Source: Actinokineospora inagensis DSM 44258 (GTDB lineage Bacteria > Actinomycetota > Actinomycetes > Mycobacteriales > Pseudonocardiaceae). From it: DNA of 64,000 nt. A program made the translations under genes and the position numbers. This document shows positions 54,076-63,549 of this stretch, in pieces. The stretch lies in the NCBI RefSeq assembly GCF_000482865.1, contig NZ_KI519517.1:188548-252547 (forward strand). The letters run 5' to 3'. Each line of letters opens with the position of its first letter. Position 1 is the first letter of the stretch. The notes under the pieces were generated by a model, which was not told the origin of the DNA, did not search any database, and was given only the letters and a program-made list of their open reading frames with translations.

Positions 54076-54842
54076 CCGGCCTGATCGCCGCGGAGTGGAC
54101 GAAGCTCCGCTCGGTGCGCTCGACGCCATTGGTCCTCGCCGTGGCAGCGGTGTCGACCATCGTGATCGCCGTGGTCCAGGCCCGCTCGGCGGCGAGCGCG
54201 TGGGACAGTTGGGGTCCGCGCGCCCGCGCCGAGTTCGACCCGGTGTTCTCGACCTTCTCCGGATTCCAGTTGGCGCAGTTGGCTTTCGGCCTGCTGGGTG
54301 TCCTGGCCGTCACCGCCGAGTACGGCACCGGCACGGTCCGGGCCACCTTCGCCGCCGCACCCCGGCGCGGCCGGGTGCTCGCCGCGAAACTCCTCGTCGT
54401 CGGCACGCTCACCCTGGTCGCGGGGGAGGTGCTGGCGTTCGCGGCCTTCTTCGCGGGCCAGATGGCGTTGGCGGGCAAGCACTTGGACACCGGACTCGGC
54501 GACCCGAACGTCCTGCGCGCGGTGCTGGGCCAGGGTTTCTACGTCGCCACCGTGGCCGTCCTCGGCGCGGCGATCGGCACCGTGCTCCGACACACCGCAG
54601 GCGCGACCGCGCTCACCACGGGACTGTTGTTCCTCGCGCCGACAGTGCTCAAAGCCTTCTCCGCCAACGGCTCCACGGCGTTGACCCACTGGGCGCCGGG
54701 AGTGGCCGCCGAGGGCCTGACCTGGACCAGGTTCCACGACCCGGAATGGCCGACAGCCGGGTTCGCGCTGCTGGTCTGCCTCACCTACCTCGCGGTGACC
54801 GTCGCCGCCGCGGCCTGGTGCTTGACCCGCCGCGACGTCTGA
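54072..54842 (+). CDS. ABC-2 family permease
   Basis: 256 residues with six hydrophobic segments (PLVLAVAAVSTIVIAVV; LAQLAFGLLGVLAVTAEY; LVAGEVLAFAAFFAGQM and others). The EYGTGTVRATFAAAPRRGRV motif is common in BcrB-like permeases. Partner of the ATPase that overlaps it by four bases. Ends at a hairpin shared with the convergent APC permease. Confidence 0.88.
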   Translation: MTGLIAAEWTKLRSVRSTPLVLAVAAVSTIVIAVVQARSAASAWDSWGPRARAEFDPVFSTFSGFQLAQLAFGLLGVLAVTAEYGTGTVRATFAAAPRRGRVLAAKLLVVGTLTLVAGEVLAFAAFFAGQMALAGKHLDTGLGDPNVLRAVLGQGFYVATVAVLGAAIGTVLRHTAGATALTTGLLFLAPTVLKAFSANGSTALTHWAPGVAAEGLTWTRFHDPEWPTAGFALLVCLTYLAVTVAAAAWCLTRRDV

Positions 54843-54856
54843 CCCGCCTGAACCGC

Positions 54857-54886
54857 GGTGGTGGCCACCGGCGGATGGCCACCACC
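54857..54886. terminator. Bidirectional terminator
   Basis: Eleven-base arms GGTGGTGGCCA (54857-54867) and their complement (54876-54886) with an eight-base loop, in the 50-base gap between two convergent genes. Confidence 0.8.
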
Positions 54887-54892
54887 ACCGGG

Positions 54893-56314
54893 TCATGCGG
54901 TCGCTTCCTGCTCCTCAACCGACCCGTGCAGTTCCCACTGCCCGCGCCTGCGCAGGACGAACAGGTAGTACAGGGTCGCCACCACGGCGATGCCGATGGT
55001 GGTCAGCAGGCTGGGCCGACCGACCGCCGGGTCGAGCGCGTTCTGCCAGATCACGTACACGAGGGCGGCCAGGGCCACCACCGGGGCGATGGGGAACCAC
55101 GGCATCCGGTAGGCGGCGTGTCGGGTTGAGCCGTTGCGGCGGCCGTTGATCACGGCGACGCACAGGAACGCGTAGACCGCCACGATCGAGGTTGAGGTGA
55201 CGACCAGCAGGAAGTGCTCGTCCACGAAGCACAGGGCCGTGCCGAAGATGCCGGTGACGATGGTGGCGATCCACGGGGTGTTGGTGCGCGGGTGGATGGC
55301 GGCGAGCGCCCGGCTGATCGTTCCCGGCCAGGCGGCGTCGCGGCCGGTGCTGAAGACCATTCGGGAGGTGATGAGGATGATGGCCAGCACCGCGTTCAGG
55401 ATGGCCAGCGCGATCGCCAGGCTGATGACGGTGTTCAGCGTGGACCCGCCGCGAGCGGTGACGAAGTAGCTCATCATGTTGTCCGAGGAGAACAGGTCGG
55501 TCAGCGACGGGGCGCCGATGAGGACCGAGGTGACCGGGATGAGCTCGGCCAGCACGGTGATGCCCAGCGCCCAGAGGATGGCGCGGGCGATGCCGCGGTG
55601 CGCGTTGGTGGTCTCCTCGCCGAAGTAGACCGCGGAGCCGTAGCCGTTGTAGGAGAAGATCGCGACCGCCGCGGCCGCGGCGATGATGCCGAACGAGGTG
55701 GGGCTCAGCCCGCCGTCGCCGGTGGCCGCCATCGGGGAGGCGACCAGGTCGCCGATGCCGCGGGCCGGGTTGACCAGGCCGAGGGCGGTGACGATCACCA
55801 GCGCGACCATCTCGATGGCCAGGAAGACGCCGGTGATCCAGGCGTTGACCTTGATGTCGAACACCGCCAGCACGGTGGCCGCCGCCGTGGTGACGCCGGC
55901 GACGACCGGGCCGTTCAGGCCGGGGATGAGCACCGACAGGTAGGTGCCGACGCCCAGGGCGATGACGGCGATGATGAGCAGTTGGGTGATCATCAGCAGC
56001 CCGAGCGTCACGAAGCCGGGCAGCTTGCCCAGGGTGCGCGCCACGATGGCGTACTCGCCGCCGCTGAGCGGGTAGGCCGAGGCCAGTTCCGCGTAGACGA
56101 ACGCCATGAACACGCCGACCACGGCCGCGATGACGAAGCTCCAGAACGCGCCGCTGCCCGCCTGGGTCACCACACCGGGGGCGATGATGAAGACCGAGGA
56201 CGCGGGCGAGATCGCCGACAGCGTGATGAGCAGCGTGCCGAGCACTTTCAGGCCCCGGCGCAGGCCGGGGGCGGGGGGTGACGAGGTGGGCAGGGAGGGC
56301 GCTGGATCCGGCAT
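54893..56314 (-). CDS. APC-superfamily amino acid permease
   Basis: 473 residues from ATG 56314 (GGAG upstream), about twelve membrane helices. Opens with ISPASSVFIIAPGVV, the conserved first helix of APC transporters, followed by SGGEYAIVARTLGK. Imports an amino acid, amine or related compound. Divergent from a TetR/DmpA-peptidase operon with a strong palindrome between, so import and peptide hydrolysis are probably co-regulated. Confidence 0.92.
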   Translation of the reverse strand: MPDPAPSLPTSSPPAPGLRRGLKVLGTLLITLSAISPASSVFIIAPGVVTQAGSGAFWSFVIAAVVGVFMAFVYAELASAYPLSGGEYAIVARTLGKLPGFVTLGLLMITQLLIIAVIALGVGTYLSVLIPGLNGPVVAGVTTAAATVLAVFDIKVNAWITGVFLAIEMVALVIVTALGLVNPARGIGDLVASPMAATGDGGLSPTSFGIIAAAAAVAIFSYNGYGSAVYFGEETTNAHRGIARAILWALGITVLAELIPVTSVLIGAPSLTDLFSSDNMMSYFVTARGGSTLNTVISLAIALAILNAVLAIILITSRMVFSTGRDAAWPGTISRALAAIHPRTNTPWIATIVTGIFGTALCFVDEHFLLVVTSTSIVAVYAFLCVAVINGRRNGSTRHAAYRMPWFPIAPVVALAALVYVIWQNALDPAVGRPSLLTTIGIAVVATLYYLFVLRRRGQWELHGSVEEQEATA

Positions 56315-56331
56315 GGCGGGTCTCCTCGAAC

Positions 56332-56360
56332 GAGTTCTTTGACTGGTCATCAAAGAACTC
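56332..56360. promoter_or_regulatory. Large inverted repeat in APC/TetR divergent promoter
   Basis: GAGTTCTTTGA and its exact complement separated by seven bases, immediately upstream of the permease start. A related TTCTTTGAT...TTGAAGAA motif lies at about 56422-56446 near the TetR start. Probable operators of the TetR protein. Confidence 0.7.
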
Positions 56361-56452
56361 AATGTGGCGTACGTCAATAAGGAACCACAAAACATCTGTG
56401 TTACGGCACCGAGTACTTGCGTTCTTTGATGATCGGTTGAAGAATCACCGGC

Positions 56453-57058
56453 ATGCCGAGACCCAGCAGGGCGCACCACAAGCGTGGTGAGCTGATCGCC
56501 GCCGCGCGGCAGGCCGTCCTCGACCGGGGCGTGCTCGACCTGCGGTTGCGCGACGTCGCCGACCAGGCCGACATGTCCACCGGATCGGTCCTGTACTACT
56601 TCCCGACCCTCGGTGACCTGCTCTACCAGGTGCAGACCGAGGCCGTCGAGCGGTTCTGCGTGGACCGCGAGGAGGCCGCCCGCCAGGAGCCGGACCTCCG
56701 GCGCAGGCTGGTCGCCACCATCCGGGCCGGGTTGCCCACCGGCCAGGACGACGAACTGTGCGTGCTCATCTACGAACTCGGCGCGTACGCCCGCCGCGAC
56801 CCGGCCTACGCCGCCCAGCACATCCGGTTGTGCGAGCGGCAGGTCGCGCTGTACTCCACGATCCTGGAGACCGGCGCGGCCACCGGCGTGTTCCGGCTGA
56901 CCCGCGACGCCACCACGATCGCGCGCAGCCTGGTCGCCCTGGAGGACGGGCTCGGCCTGCACCTGACCCAGGCCGTGCCGACCTTCACCACCCCCCAGGC
57001 CGAGGCGATGCTGATCGCCTACGCCGCCGACGCCACCAACTGCCCCCTGGAGTCCTGA
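56453..57058 (+). CDS. TetR-family regulator
   Basis: 201 residues. TetR_N helix-turn-helix (LIAAARQAVLDRGV; DMSTGSVLYYFPTLGDLLYQ) and a BetI-like C-terminal domain (ELGAYARRDPAYAAQHI). One base separates its stop from the peptidase start, so the two are one operon. Likely represses itself, the peptidase and the divergent permease until a ligand binds. Confidence 0.92.
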   Translation: MPRPSRAHHKRGELIAAARQAVLDRGVLDLRLRDVADQADMSTGSVLYYFPTLGDLLYQVQTEAVERFCVDREEAARQEPDLRRRLVATIRAGLPTGQDDELCVLIYELGAYARRDPAYAAQHIRLCERQVALYSTILETGAATGVFRLTRDATTIARSLVALEDGLGLHLTQAVPTFTTPQAEAMLIAYAADATNCPLES

Positions 57059-57059
57059 C

Positions 57060-58136
57060 ATGCGCGCCCGCGACCTCGGCCTGCGGCTCACCGGCGTCAC
57101 CGGTCCGCACAACGCCATCACCGACGTCCCCGGTGTCCAGGTCGGCTACACGACCCTCGTCGACGGCGACGCGGTCCGCACCGGGGTCACCGCGATCCTG
57201 CCGCGCCCGCCCGCCGACGTGCACCTGCCGTGTGCGGCGGGCCGGTACTCGCTCAACGGCAACGGCGAGATGACCGGCTCCGCGCTCATCGACGAGATCG
57301 GCCTGGTCCGGCTCCCGGTGCTGATCACCAACACGCACGCCGTCGGCCCGTGCCACCGCGGCGTGATCGACTGGGTGGTCCGGGAGAAGCCCCAGGTCGC
57401 CGAGCAGTGGCTGCTCCCGGTGGTCGCCGAGACCTGGGACGGCTACCTCAACGACATCAACGGCCCGCACATCCAGCCGTCGCACGCCGTCGCCGCCATC
57501 GACGCCGCCACCGGTGGTCCCGTCGCCGAGGGTTCGGTCGGCGGTGGCACCGGCATGAACTGCTACGCCTTCAAGGGCGGCAGCGGAACGTCTTCACGCG
57601 TAGTCGAATACGGCTCGGATTCCTACACGGTCGGCGCTTTCGTCCAGGCGAACTTCGGCTCCCGGCACGAGCTGACGGTCACCGGTGTCCTGGTTGGACA
57701 GTCCATTGCGGACGACAACCCGATGGAGGACACCGACTGGCTGATCCCGCCCGGCGCGGGCTCGGTGATCGCCGTCATCGCCACCGACGCCCCGCTGCTG
57801 CCCGGCCAGTGCACCGCGCTGGCCCGCCGCGTCCCGCTCGGTCTCGCCCGCACCGGCACGACCGGCTCGCACTTCTCCGGCGACATCTTCCTGGCGTTCT
57901 CCACCGGCAACCGGCACACGCCGTCCGAGTTCCCGCACGGCGACCCCGGCTACGACACCGTCCGGCACATCCCGTGGAACCGGATGGACGACTTCTTCGC
58001 CGCCGTGGTCCACTCGGTGGAGGAGGCCGTGCTCAACGCCCTGGTCGCCGCCGAGACCATGACCGGCCGCCTCGGTCACCGCTCGCCCGCGCTGCCCACC
58101 GACCGCCTGCTCGACCTGGTCAAGTCCGCCCGGTGA
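57060..58136 (+). CDS. P1/S58-family peptidase (DmpA-like aminopeptidase)
   Basis: 358 residues. Family signatures: AITDVPGVQVGYTTL near the start, GLVRLPVLITNTHAVG, EGSVGGGTGMNCYAFKGG and GTSSRVV, the segment in which family members self-cleave before a Ser to form the active N-terminal nucleophile. Cytosolic aminopeptidase, often acting on D- or beta-amino acid amides and beta-peptides. Full length; operon partner of the TetR gene and linked to the divergent permease. Confidence 0.92.
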   Translation: MRARDLGLRLTGVTGPHNAITDVPGVQVGYTTLVDGDAVRTGVTAILPRPPADVHLPCAAGRYSLNGNGEMTGSALIDEIGLVRLPVLITNTHAVGPCHRGVIDWVVREKPQVAEQWLLPVVAETWDGYLNDINGPHIQPSHAVAAIDAATGGPVAEGSVGGGTGMNCYAFKGGSGTSSRVVEYGSDSYTVGAFVQANFGSRHELTVTGVLVGQSIADDNPMEDTDWLIPPGAGSVIAVIATDAPLLPGQCTALARRVPLGLARTGTTGSHFSGDIFLAFSTGNRHTPSEFPHGDPGYDTVRHIPWNRMDDFFAAVVHSVEEAVLNALVAAETMTGRLGHRSPALPTDRLLDLVKSAR

Positions 58137-58137
58137 A

Positions 58138-59373
58138 CTAACGGCCCGGTCCGCGGTGGGTCTTCTTGACCTGTCCGGGTGGGATCTTCTTGGCCTGGTC
58201 GGTCGCCACCGTGGTGTCGGTGGTGTCCTGGGTGTCCTTGTCGAGGTTGACCACCACCTCCGGGGCGGTGGTCGCCTGCGCGGGGGTCGTCGTCACGGGG
58301 GCGGCGGCGGTGGACGTGACCGGGTCGCGGGTCGCGGGTTTGTGTCGCGGGACGACGAGGGTCGAGTCCGCGGACGACGGTGCCGGGAGCCGCGCGGCCG
58401 GTGTGCCGGGTGTCGCGGTGGTGTCGGGCGGCGGGGGCGCGTCCGACGAGGTGGTCGGGGTGGACAGCGACCACGCGAGCACCCCGGCGGTCAGCGCCGT
58501 CACCGCCGATCCCGCGACGACCAGCACCCTCGGCGCGACCTTACGGCGCGACCGGACCCGCTGGTCGGCGCGCAGGACTCGGGCGCAGCCCGCGGCATCG
58601 GGTCGGCGGCGCGGCGCCAGGGCGGTCATCAGGGAGAACAGCCGCACCAGGTCGTCGGGCAGGTCCCTGGGCACGGCGGGTGGCCGGTGCAGTCGGGCGA
58701 CGGCGGTCTCGATGTCGGTGCCCTCGTACTCCGGCTTGCCGCTCAGGCACTCCAGCAGCACCAGGCCGAGCGCGTAGATGTCGGCGGGGCAGCCCACCTC
58801 CACCCCGGCGACCTGTTCCGGCGCCAGGTAGGCCGCGGTGCCGGTCATCCGGCTGCTGCTGGTCAACCGGGGCGACCCGAGCAGCCGGGCGAGGCCGAAA
58901 TCCGCCAGCACCGCCCGGTCGTCGCGGGTCAGCAGGATGTTCGACGGCTTGATGTCGCGGTGCACGATCTCGTTGCCGTGCACGCAGGCCAGCGCGTCGG
59001 CCAGGTTCGCGCCGAGCCTGCGCACCCGCTCCAGCGGCAGCGGCCCGTCGGCGATCGCGTGCCGCAGGGTCGGCCCGTCGACCAGGCCCAGCACCAGGAA
59101 CGAGTGCGTGTCGTGGATGCCGCTGTCGTGGATCGGGACCAGCCCGGGGTGGTCCAGGCTGCGCAGGATGCGCACCTCGGCGTCGAAGCGCCTGCGGTCG
59201 GCCAGGTCCGAGTCGCGCCGGAACACCTTGACCGCCACGAACCGGTCCAGCGCGCGGTCGCGTGCCCGGTAGACCTGGGCCATCCCGCCGATCCCGATCA
59301 CCTCCGCCAGCCGGTACCGACCGGCCAGCAGGTCCCCGGGCGCGGGCAGCGTCACCCCTCGTTCGTCTGGCAC
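58138..59373 (-). CDS. Membrane Ser/Thr protein kinase (PknB type)
   Basis: 411 residues from GTG 59373. Kinase domain at about 18-270: GIGGMAQVYRARD, catalytic Lys in FVAVKVFRR, HRDIKPSNILL, DFGLARLL, APEQ. One membrane helix (VLVVAGSAVTALTAGVLAWS) and an extracytoplasmic tail of about 110 residues that is Thr/Pro/Ala-rich, without PASTA repeats. Phosphorylates cytosolic targets in response to an outside cue; targets unknown. Convergent with the peptidase gene, one base apart. Confidence 0.93.
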   Translation of the reverse strand: MPDERGVTLPAPGDLLAGRYRLAEVIGIGGMAQVYRARDRALDRFVAVKVFRRDSDLADRRRFDAEVRILRSLDHPGLVPIHDSGIHDTHSFLVLGLVDGPTLRHAIADGPLPLERVRRLGANLADALACVHGNEIVHRDIKPSNILLTRDDRAVLADFGLARLLGSPRLTSSSRMTGTAAYLAPEQVAGVEVGCPADIYALGLVLLECLSGKPEYEGTDIETAVARLHRPPAVPRDLPDDLVRLFSLMTALAPRRRPDAAGCARVLRADQRVRSRRKVAPRVLVVAGSAVTALTAGVLAWSLSTPTTSSDAPPPPDTTATPGTPAARLPAPSSADSTLVVPRHKPATRDPVTSTAAAPVTTTPAQATTAPEVVVNLDKDTQDTTDTTVATDQAKKIPPGQVKKTHRGPGR

Positions 59374-59579
59374 TCCAGCAGCATGCCCTGTCCGCCCACC
59401 GGATACCAGCGGCCGTCGAACCCTCCGTCGTCCTACTGTCCACAGGGGACCGACGGTGTATCGGGCAGGTTCACTAGCCCGATTGGACTACGTCGCCCGC
59501 CGACCGCGCCGGGCCGTTCGGGCCGGGGAGCGCCGACACCCCAGGTCGCGGGCAGAACCGGGTTGCATAAGATCTCCCG

Positions 59580-60218
59580 GTGGCCGACTTCGACGACTAC
59601 CCAGACACCACCGTTCTCCCGGTGCGCCAGCAGCAGATCTTGGCGGCGGTGCGGGACTGGGTGGTGGAGCACGGCTACTCGCCCAGCACCCGGCAGATCG
59701 GCGACGCCGTCGGGCTGCGGTCGTCGTCGGCGGTGAGCAAGCACCTGGCGAGCCTGGAAGACCGGGGTTACCTGCGGCGCGGCACCTCCGTCACTCGCCC
59801 CATCGACGTCCGGCTGTTCCTCGGCCCCGCGCCGGGCAACGGCTCGTCGGTCTCGGTGCCGGTGGTCGGGCACATCGCCGCAGGCACGCCGATCACCGCC
59901 GAGGAACAGGTCGACGACGTCCTCGACCTGCCGAAGGAACTCACCGGACGGGGCACCGTGTTCGCCCTGCGGGTCCGGGGCGACTCAATGGTGGACGCCG
60001 CCATCTGCGACGGCGACATCGTGGTCGTGCGCCAGCAGCACGAGGCGCACTCCGGACAAATCGTAGCCGCGATGATCGACGACGAGGCCACCGTCAAGGT
60101 CTACCGTCGCAGCAACGGCCACGTCTTCCTCGACCCCCGCAACGACGACTACCCCGTGCTGGACGGGGACAACGCCACCGTCCTCGGCATCGTCGTCTCC
60201 GTCCTGCGCAGCGTCTAG
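59580..60218 (+). CDS. lexA: LexA repressor
   Basis: 212 residues from GTG 59580. N-terminal winged helix (VRQQQILAAVRDWVVEHGYS; SSSAVSKHLASLEDRGYL) and S24 peptidase domain with cleavage site Ala-Gly in HIAAGTPI, Ser in GDSMVDAAI and Lys in ATVKVYRR. Represses SOS genes and self-cleaves with RecA after DNA damage. No clear SOS box was seen upstream, so autoregulation is unconfirmed. It may be a LexA paralogue rather than the main copy. Confidence 0.88.
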   Translation: MADFDDYPDTTVLPVRQQQILAAVRDWVVEHGYSPSTRQIGDAVGLRSSSAVSKHLASLEDRGYLRRGTSVTRPIDVRLFLGPAPGNGSSVSVPVVGHIAAGTPITAEEQVDDVLDLPKELTGRGTVFALRVRGDSMVDAAICDGDIVVVRQQHEAHSGQIVAAMIDDEATVKVYRRSNGHVFLDPRNDDYPVLDGDNATVLGIVVSVLRSV

Positions 60219-60560
60219 CGGCTCCGGTCCGGGCGGCGTTCGAGCACGGACACCCCGGATGCCGGTGACACGGTCGGCAGCACCACCTTCTGGAACACCC
60301 GGTGCGCGGGCAGATCCATCGAACGGGTCGGCTTCACCGACCGCCACGACCGCGCTGAACGGCGGCAGGAACCGCCTCCAGTTCGAACTCGACGTTCCCG
60401 ATCCCAGTGCGCCACGGCCACAGGACGTACTGCTGGAACACGATGCCCCGGTCCAGGCCGGACCCGGCGACCGGGACACCGCCACCTGCCCGTTGGTCGG
60501 CTGGGCCAGGCCCGCCAGCAGCGCCCGGCTCCCACACGACCGCTCCACGAACCCCTCCGA
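60215..60560 (-). pseudogene. Remnants of an SsuBC/TauBC-like ABC transporter
   Basis: On the minus strand, ATPase pieces lie in two frames: SRALLAGLAQPTNGQV (after a damaged Walker A) and GLDRGIVFQQYVLWPWRTG with IGNVEFELE, the Q-loop region of nitrate/sulfonate/taurine importers. A permease-like piece follows, RVFQKVVLPTVSPAS (EAA-loop pattern), near 60240-60330. Frameshifts and missing parts make it inactive. The FMN monooxygenase upstream on the same strand is a usual partner of such transporters. Confidence 0.6.
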
Positions 60561-60580
60561 AGGCCCCCGCGCGCGGCCCA

Positions 60581-60667
60581 GCCCCCACCCTTCCCGGGGG
60601 GCGTCCCCGGGGCCAGTCTACCGGCTGGGCAAGATCGACAGGGGGTGCTGCCGGGGGCTGTGGACAA
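60581..60667 (-). repeat. DnaA-box-like site plus promoter-like element, copy 4 (inverted)
   Basis: On the minus strand: TTGTCCACA (60667 to 60659), then TAGACT 47 bases on and the GC-rich 45-base tail that nearly matches 39919-39962. Only one clear box here. The adjoining stretch 60668-60929 has no intact gene; it carries two copies of GCAGCCCGCCCGCAGCGCG 25 bases apart (60768, 60793). Confidence 0.6.
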
Positions 60668-60929
60668 CTCGGCGCCATGGGGGTGCCGAACCACGTTGTG
60701 AGCGCGACTCACACAGCGAGGGTGGGCCGAGACGAGCACACGCAGGCCGTGAGAACCGCCAGTTCCCGCAGCCCGCCCGCAGCGCGCCCGCCGCAGCCCG
60801 CCCGCAGCGCGACGCCGCTGAGGGCGAGGAACGGGCCGCCACCAGTGGGCCGGTCAGCGACAGCAGCGTCTTCACCGGGAGCTTGCCGAGCGTGGCGAAT
60901 CTTCTCGATGCGCTGGTGTCCCCACCTAG

Positions 60930-62264
60930 TCAGCCTGCGGGGACGAGCCGGGGCGAGTCGAACCCGTCCGCCGGGCGGGCCAGGCCGTAGTGGTCGCGCA
61001 GGGTCGTGCCGGTGTACTCGGCGCGGAACAGGCCGCGGGAGCGCAGGATCGGTAGCACGGTGTCGATTAACTCGGTGAGCCCGGACGGCAGCAGCGGCGC
61101 CATCACGTTGAACCCGTCGGCCGCGCCGGTGGTGAACCACAGCTCGATGTGGTCGGCGATCTGTTCCGGGGTTCCGGTGACGACCTGGTGACCGCGGCCG
61201 CCGCCCAGCCGGGACAGCAGTTGCCGCAGGGTGAGCCGTTCGCGTTCGGCCAGGTCGCGCACCAGGGCGAACCGGCTCTGCGCGCCGTTGACGGTCTCCG
61301 GCAGCGGCGGCAGCGGTTGGTCCAGCGGGTGCCCGATCAGGTCGACGCCGATCATCTCGGAGAGTTGGCGCACCGCGCGGGCGGGCACGATCAGCTCGTC
61401 GAGTTCGTCGGCCAGCCGCCGTGCCTCGGCCTCCGTCGATCCCAGGATCGGCACGATGCCGGGCAGCACCTTGAGCGAGTCGACGCCGCGGCCGTGTCCG
61501 GCCAGCCTGCCTTTGAGGTCGGCGTAGAACTCCCGGCCGGACTCGATGGTCTGGTGCGCGGTGAACACCGCCTCCGCCCACTTCGCCGCGAACGCCTTCC
61601 CGTCCGCCGACGACCCGGCCTGCACCAGCAGCGGGTGCCCCTGCGGGATGCGGGGTGTGTTCAGCGGGCCGCGGACCTGGTGGAACCGGCCCGCGTGCGC
61701 GATCTCGCGAACCCGGTCGGGATCGGCGAAGCGCCCGCTGTTCCGGTCGACCACGACGGCGTCGTCGGCCCAGCTATCCCAGAGCGCGGTGACCACCCGC
61801 AGGTACTCGTCGGCCCGCTCGTAGCGCTCGGCGTGGTCGGCCGCCGCGCCCAGCGAGAAGTTCTGCGCCGCCCGGTCGCCCGCGGTGGTGACGATGTTCC
61901 AGCCCGCTCGACCGCCGCTGATGTGGTCGAGCGAGGCGAACCAGCGGGCCAGGTTGAACGGCTCGCTGTAGCTGGTGGACGCGGTCGCGATCAGGCCGAT
62001 CCGGGAGGTCACCGCCGCCATCGCGGTCAGCAGGGTGATCGGCTCGAACACCTGCGCCGCCGTGTGTTCGACATCGCCCCAGACCTGCACGCCGTCGGCG
62101 AGGAACACCGAGTCGAACCCGCCCGCCTCGGCGATCCGGGCCAGTTCCTGGTAGTGCCGGACATCGCCGAGCCGGGCCGGGTCGGTGCGCGGGTGCCGCC
62201 ACGCCGCCTCGTGGTGACCCACCCCCATCAGGAAAGCGTTGAGGTGCAAGGGGCGTTCGGACAT
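60930..62264 (-). CDS. FMN-dependent monooxygenase, NtaA/SnaA/DszA family
   Basis: 444 residues. Luciferase-like flavin monooxygenase of the nitrilotriacetate/dibenzothiophene-sulfone subgroup: LNAFLMGVGHHEAAWRHP, FDSVFLADG, FASLDHISGGRAGWNIVTTA, RYERADEYL, PLLVQAGSSADGKAFAA. Oxidises organosulfur or amine compounds with FMNH2 supplied by a separate reductase (none adjacent). Next to broken sulfonate-type transporter genes, so probably left over from a sulfur-scavenging locus. A ROK regulator lies upstream. Confidence 0.92.
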   Translation of the reverse strand: MSERPLHLNAFLMGVGHHEAAWRHPRTDPARLGDVRHYQELARIAEAGGFDSVFLADGVQVWGDVEHTAAQVFEPITLLTAMAAVTSRIGLIATASTSYSEPFNLARWFASLDHISGGRAGWNIVTTAGDRAAQNFSLGAAADHAERYERADEYLRVVTALWDSWADDAVVVDRNSGRFADPDRVREIAHAGRFHQVRGPLNTPRIPQGHPLLVQAGSSADGKAFAAKWAEAVFTAHQTIESGREFYADLKGRLAGHGRGVDSLKVLPGIVPILGSTEAEARRLADELDELIVPARAVRQLSEMIGVDLIGHPLDQPLPPLPETVNGAQSRFALVRDLAERERLTLRQLLSRLGGGRGHQVVTGTPEQIADHIELWFTTGAADGFNVMAPLLPSGLTELIDTVLPILRSRGLFRAEYTGTTLRDHYGLARPADGFDSPRLVPAG

Positions 62265-62367
62265 GGCTGTGCTCCAGGAATGGGCTGGGATTCGACCGGA
62301 TGAGCAATTTCCGCGGCACCATCCTGTTTCAGCCGCTCACGGCCGGTCAACTTTGCGACCGGTGAAA

Positions 62368-63549
62368 TTAATTCCTGCCCAGCCGGTGGGACGCCGCCGC
62401 GACCAGCGCGCCGACCGGGTCCCGGTACACCTCGCCCAGCGCCACCCCGGCCGCCGACAGTTCGAGGATGTCCGTGGTGGGGACCCCGCTCGCGCGCACC
62501 GACCGCGCGGGCTCGGCGCACACCAGCGACCGGTCCCGCACCTCGGCCCTGATCGCGTCCAGGCATTCCGGGATCGCCGCCGCGCCGAGCTCCGCCACGA
62601 TCAGCACATCCGGGTTCACGATGTCGTACAACAACGCCGCCGCCCGTCCGACGACGTGTCCCCGTTCGATGAACAGGGTTCGCGCGGCTTCGTCTCCCTC
62701 GGTCGCCGTCCGCAGCAGTTCCCAGAACGGTGTCGCGGCGACCCGGTGCGCCCATGCCTGATCGGATACCGTCGCCTCGAAACAACTGAAATGACCGCTC
62801 GCGCAACGGATGTCCGGATCGCCGACCGGTAAATGCGCCACGACACCCGCGCCCGAACGTCGCCCCCGGTGCACTTCCCGGCCGGTTCGGACCGCCGCGT
62901 CAACGACATTGCCGACGAAGAGGTACAGCACGGACTCGTCCGGATCGACGGTTCCGAACAGTTCCTCGGCGTGCATGAGCCCTCTGGTGTGGTTGTCGAC
63001 GTAAACCGGCAACGGCACCTGTCCGGCCACGACATCGCGCACCGGCACCGCCCGCCACCCCAATGACGGGTGCTCGACCAACACCCCGGCGTCCGCGTCC
63101 ACCCAGCCGCCGGTGGCGACCCCGACCGCGCGCGTGCGCTCCGGGTCCACCCATTCCGCCGCGGCTTCGGCGATCTTGCCGACCATCGAGACCGGGTCTT
63201 CTCCCTGGTAGGGCACCCGCCGTTGCCGCACCACCCGTCCACACAGGTCCACGACACCCACCGTGCCGAACTCGTGCGCCAGGTGGATCCCGATGACCTC
63301 GCACGCCTCCGGGTTCACCGCCAACGGCACGTGTGGGCGACCGACCCGCCTTTCCGGCCGGACCGCGGTTTCCCGCAGCAACCCGCTGTCCAGCAGCAGT
63401 GAACTGTGCCTGGTCACCGCGGCGCCGCTCATCCCCACCAGCCGCGCCAACGCCCGTCTGGACAGCGGTCCGTGCCGCACTGCCGCGCGCAACAACGCGG
63501 CCGTACTGGCCGCGAACCGGTCGTCACCTTCCCCCAGGACCGCCGACAC
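62368..63549 (-). CDS. ROK-family transcriptional regulator
   Basis: About 393 residues from GTG 63549; the start is uncertain because no ATG lies between it and the upstream TetR stop. N-terminal winged helix (AAVRHGPLSRRALARLVGMS, AAVTRHSSLLLDSGLL), then the ROK ATPase-like fold (VIGIHLAHEFGTVGVVDLCG; AVGVATGGWVDADAGVL; YVDNHTRGLMHAEELFG). The zinc motif common in ROK proteins appears only in part (CASGHFSCFE). Probably a sugar-responsive repressor; 103 bases upstream of the monooxygenase on the same strand. Confidence 0.85.
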   Translation of the reverse strand: MSAVLGEGDDRFAASTAALLRAAVRHGPLSRRALARLVGMSGAAVTRHSSLLLDSGLLRETAVRPERRVGRPHVPLAVNPEACEVIGIHLAHEFGTVGVVDLCGRVVRQRRVPYQGEDPVSMVGKIAEAAAEWVDPERTRAVGVATGGWVDADAGVLVEHPSLGWRAVPVRDVVAGQVPLPVYVDNHTRGLMHAEELFGTVDPDESVLYLFVGNVVDAAVRTGREVHRGRRSGAGVVAHLPVGDPDIRCASGHFSCFEATVSDQAWAHRVAATPFWELLRTATEGDEAARTLFIERGHVVGRAAALLYDIVNPDVLIVAELGAAAIPECLDAIRAEVRDRSLVCAEPARSVRASGVPTTDILELSAAGVALGEVYRDPVGALVAAASHRLGRN

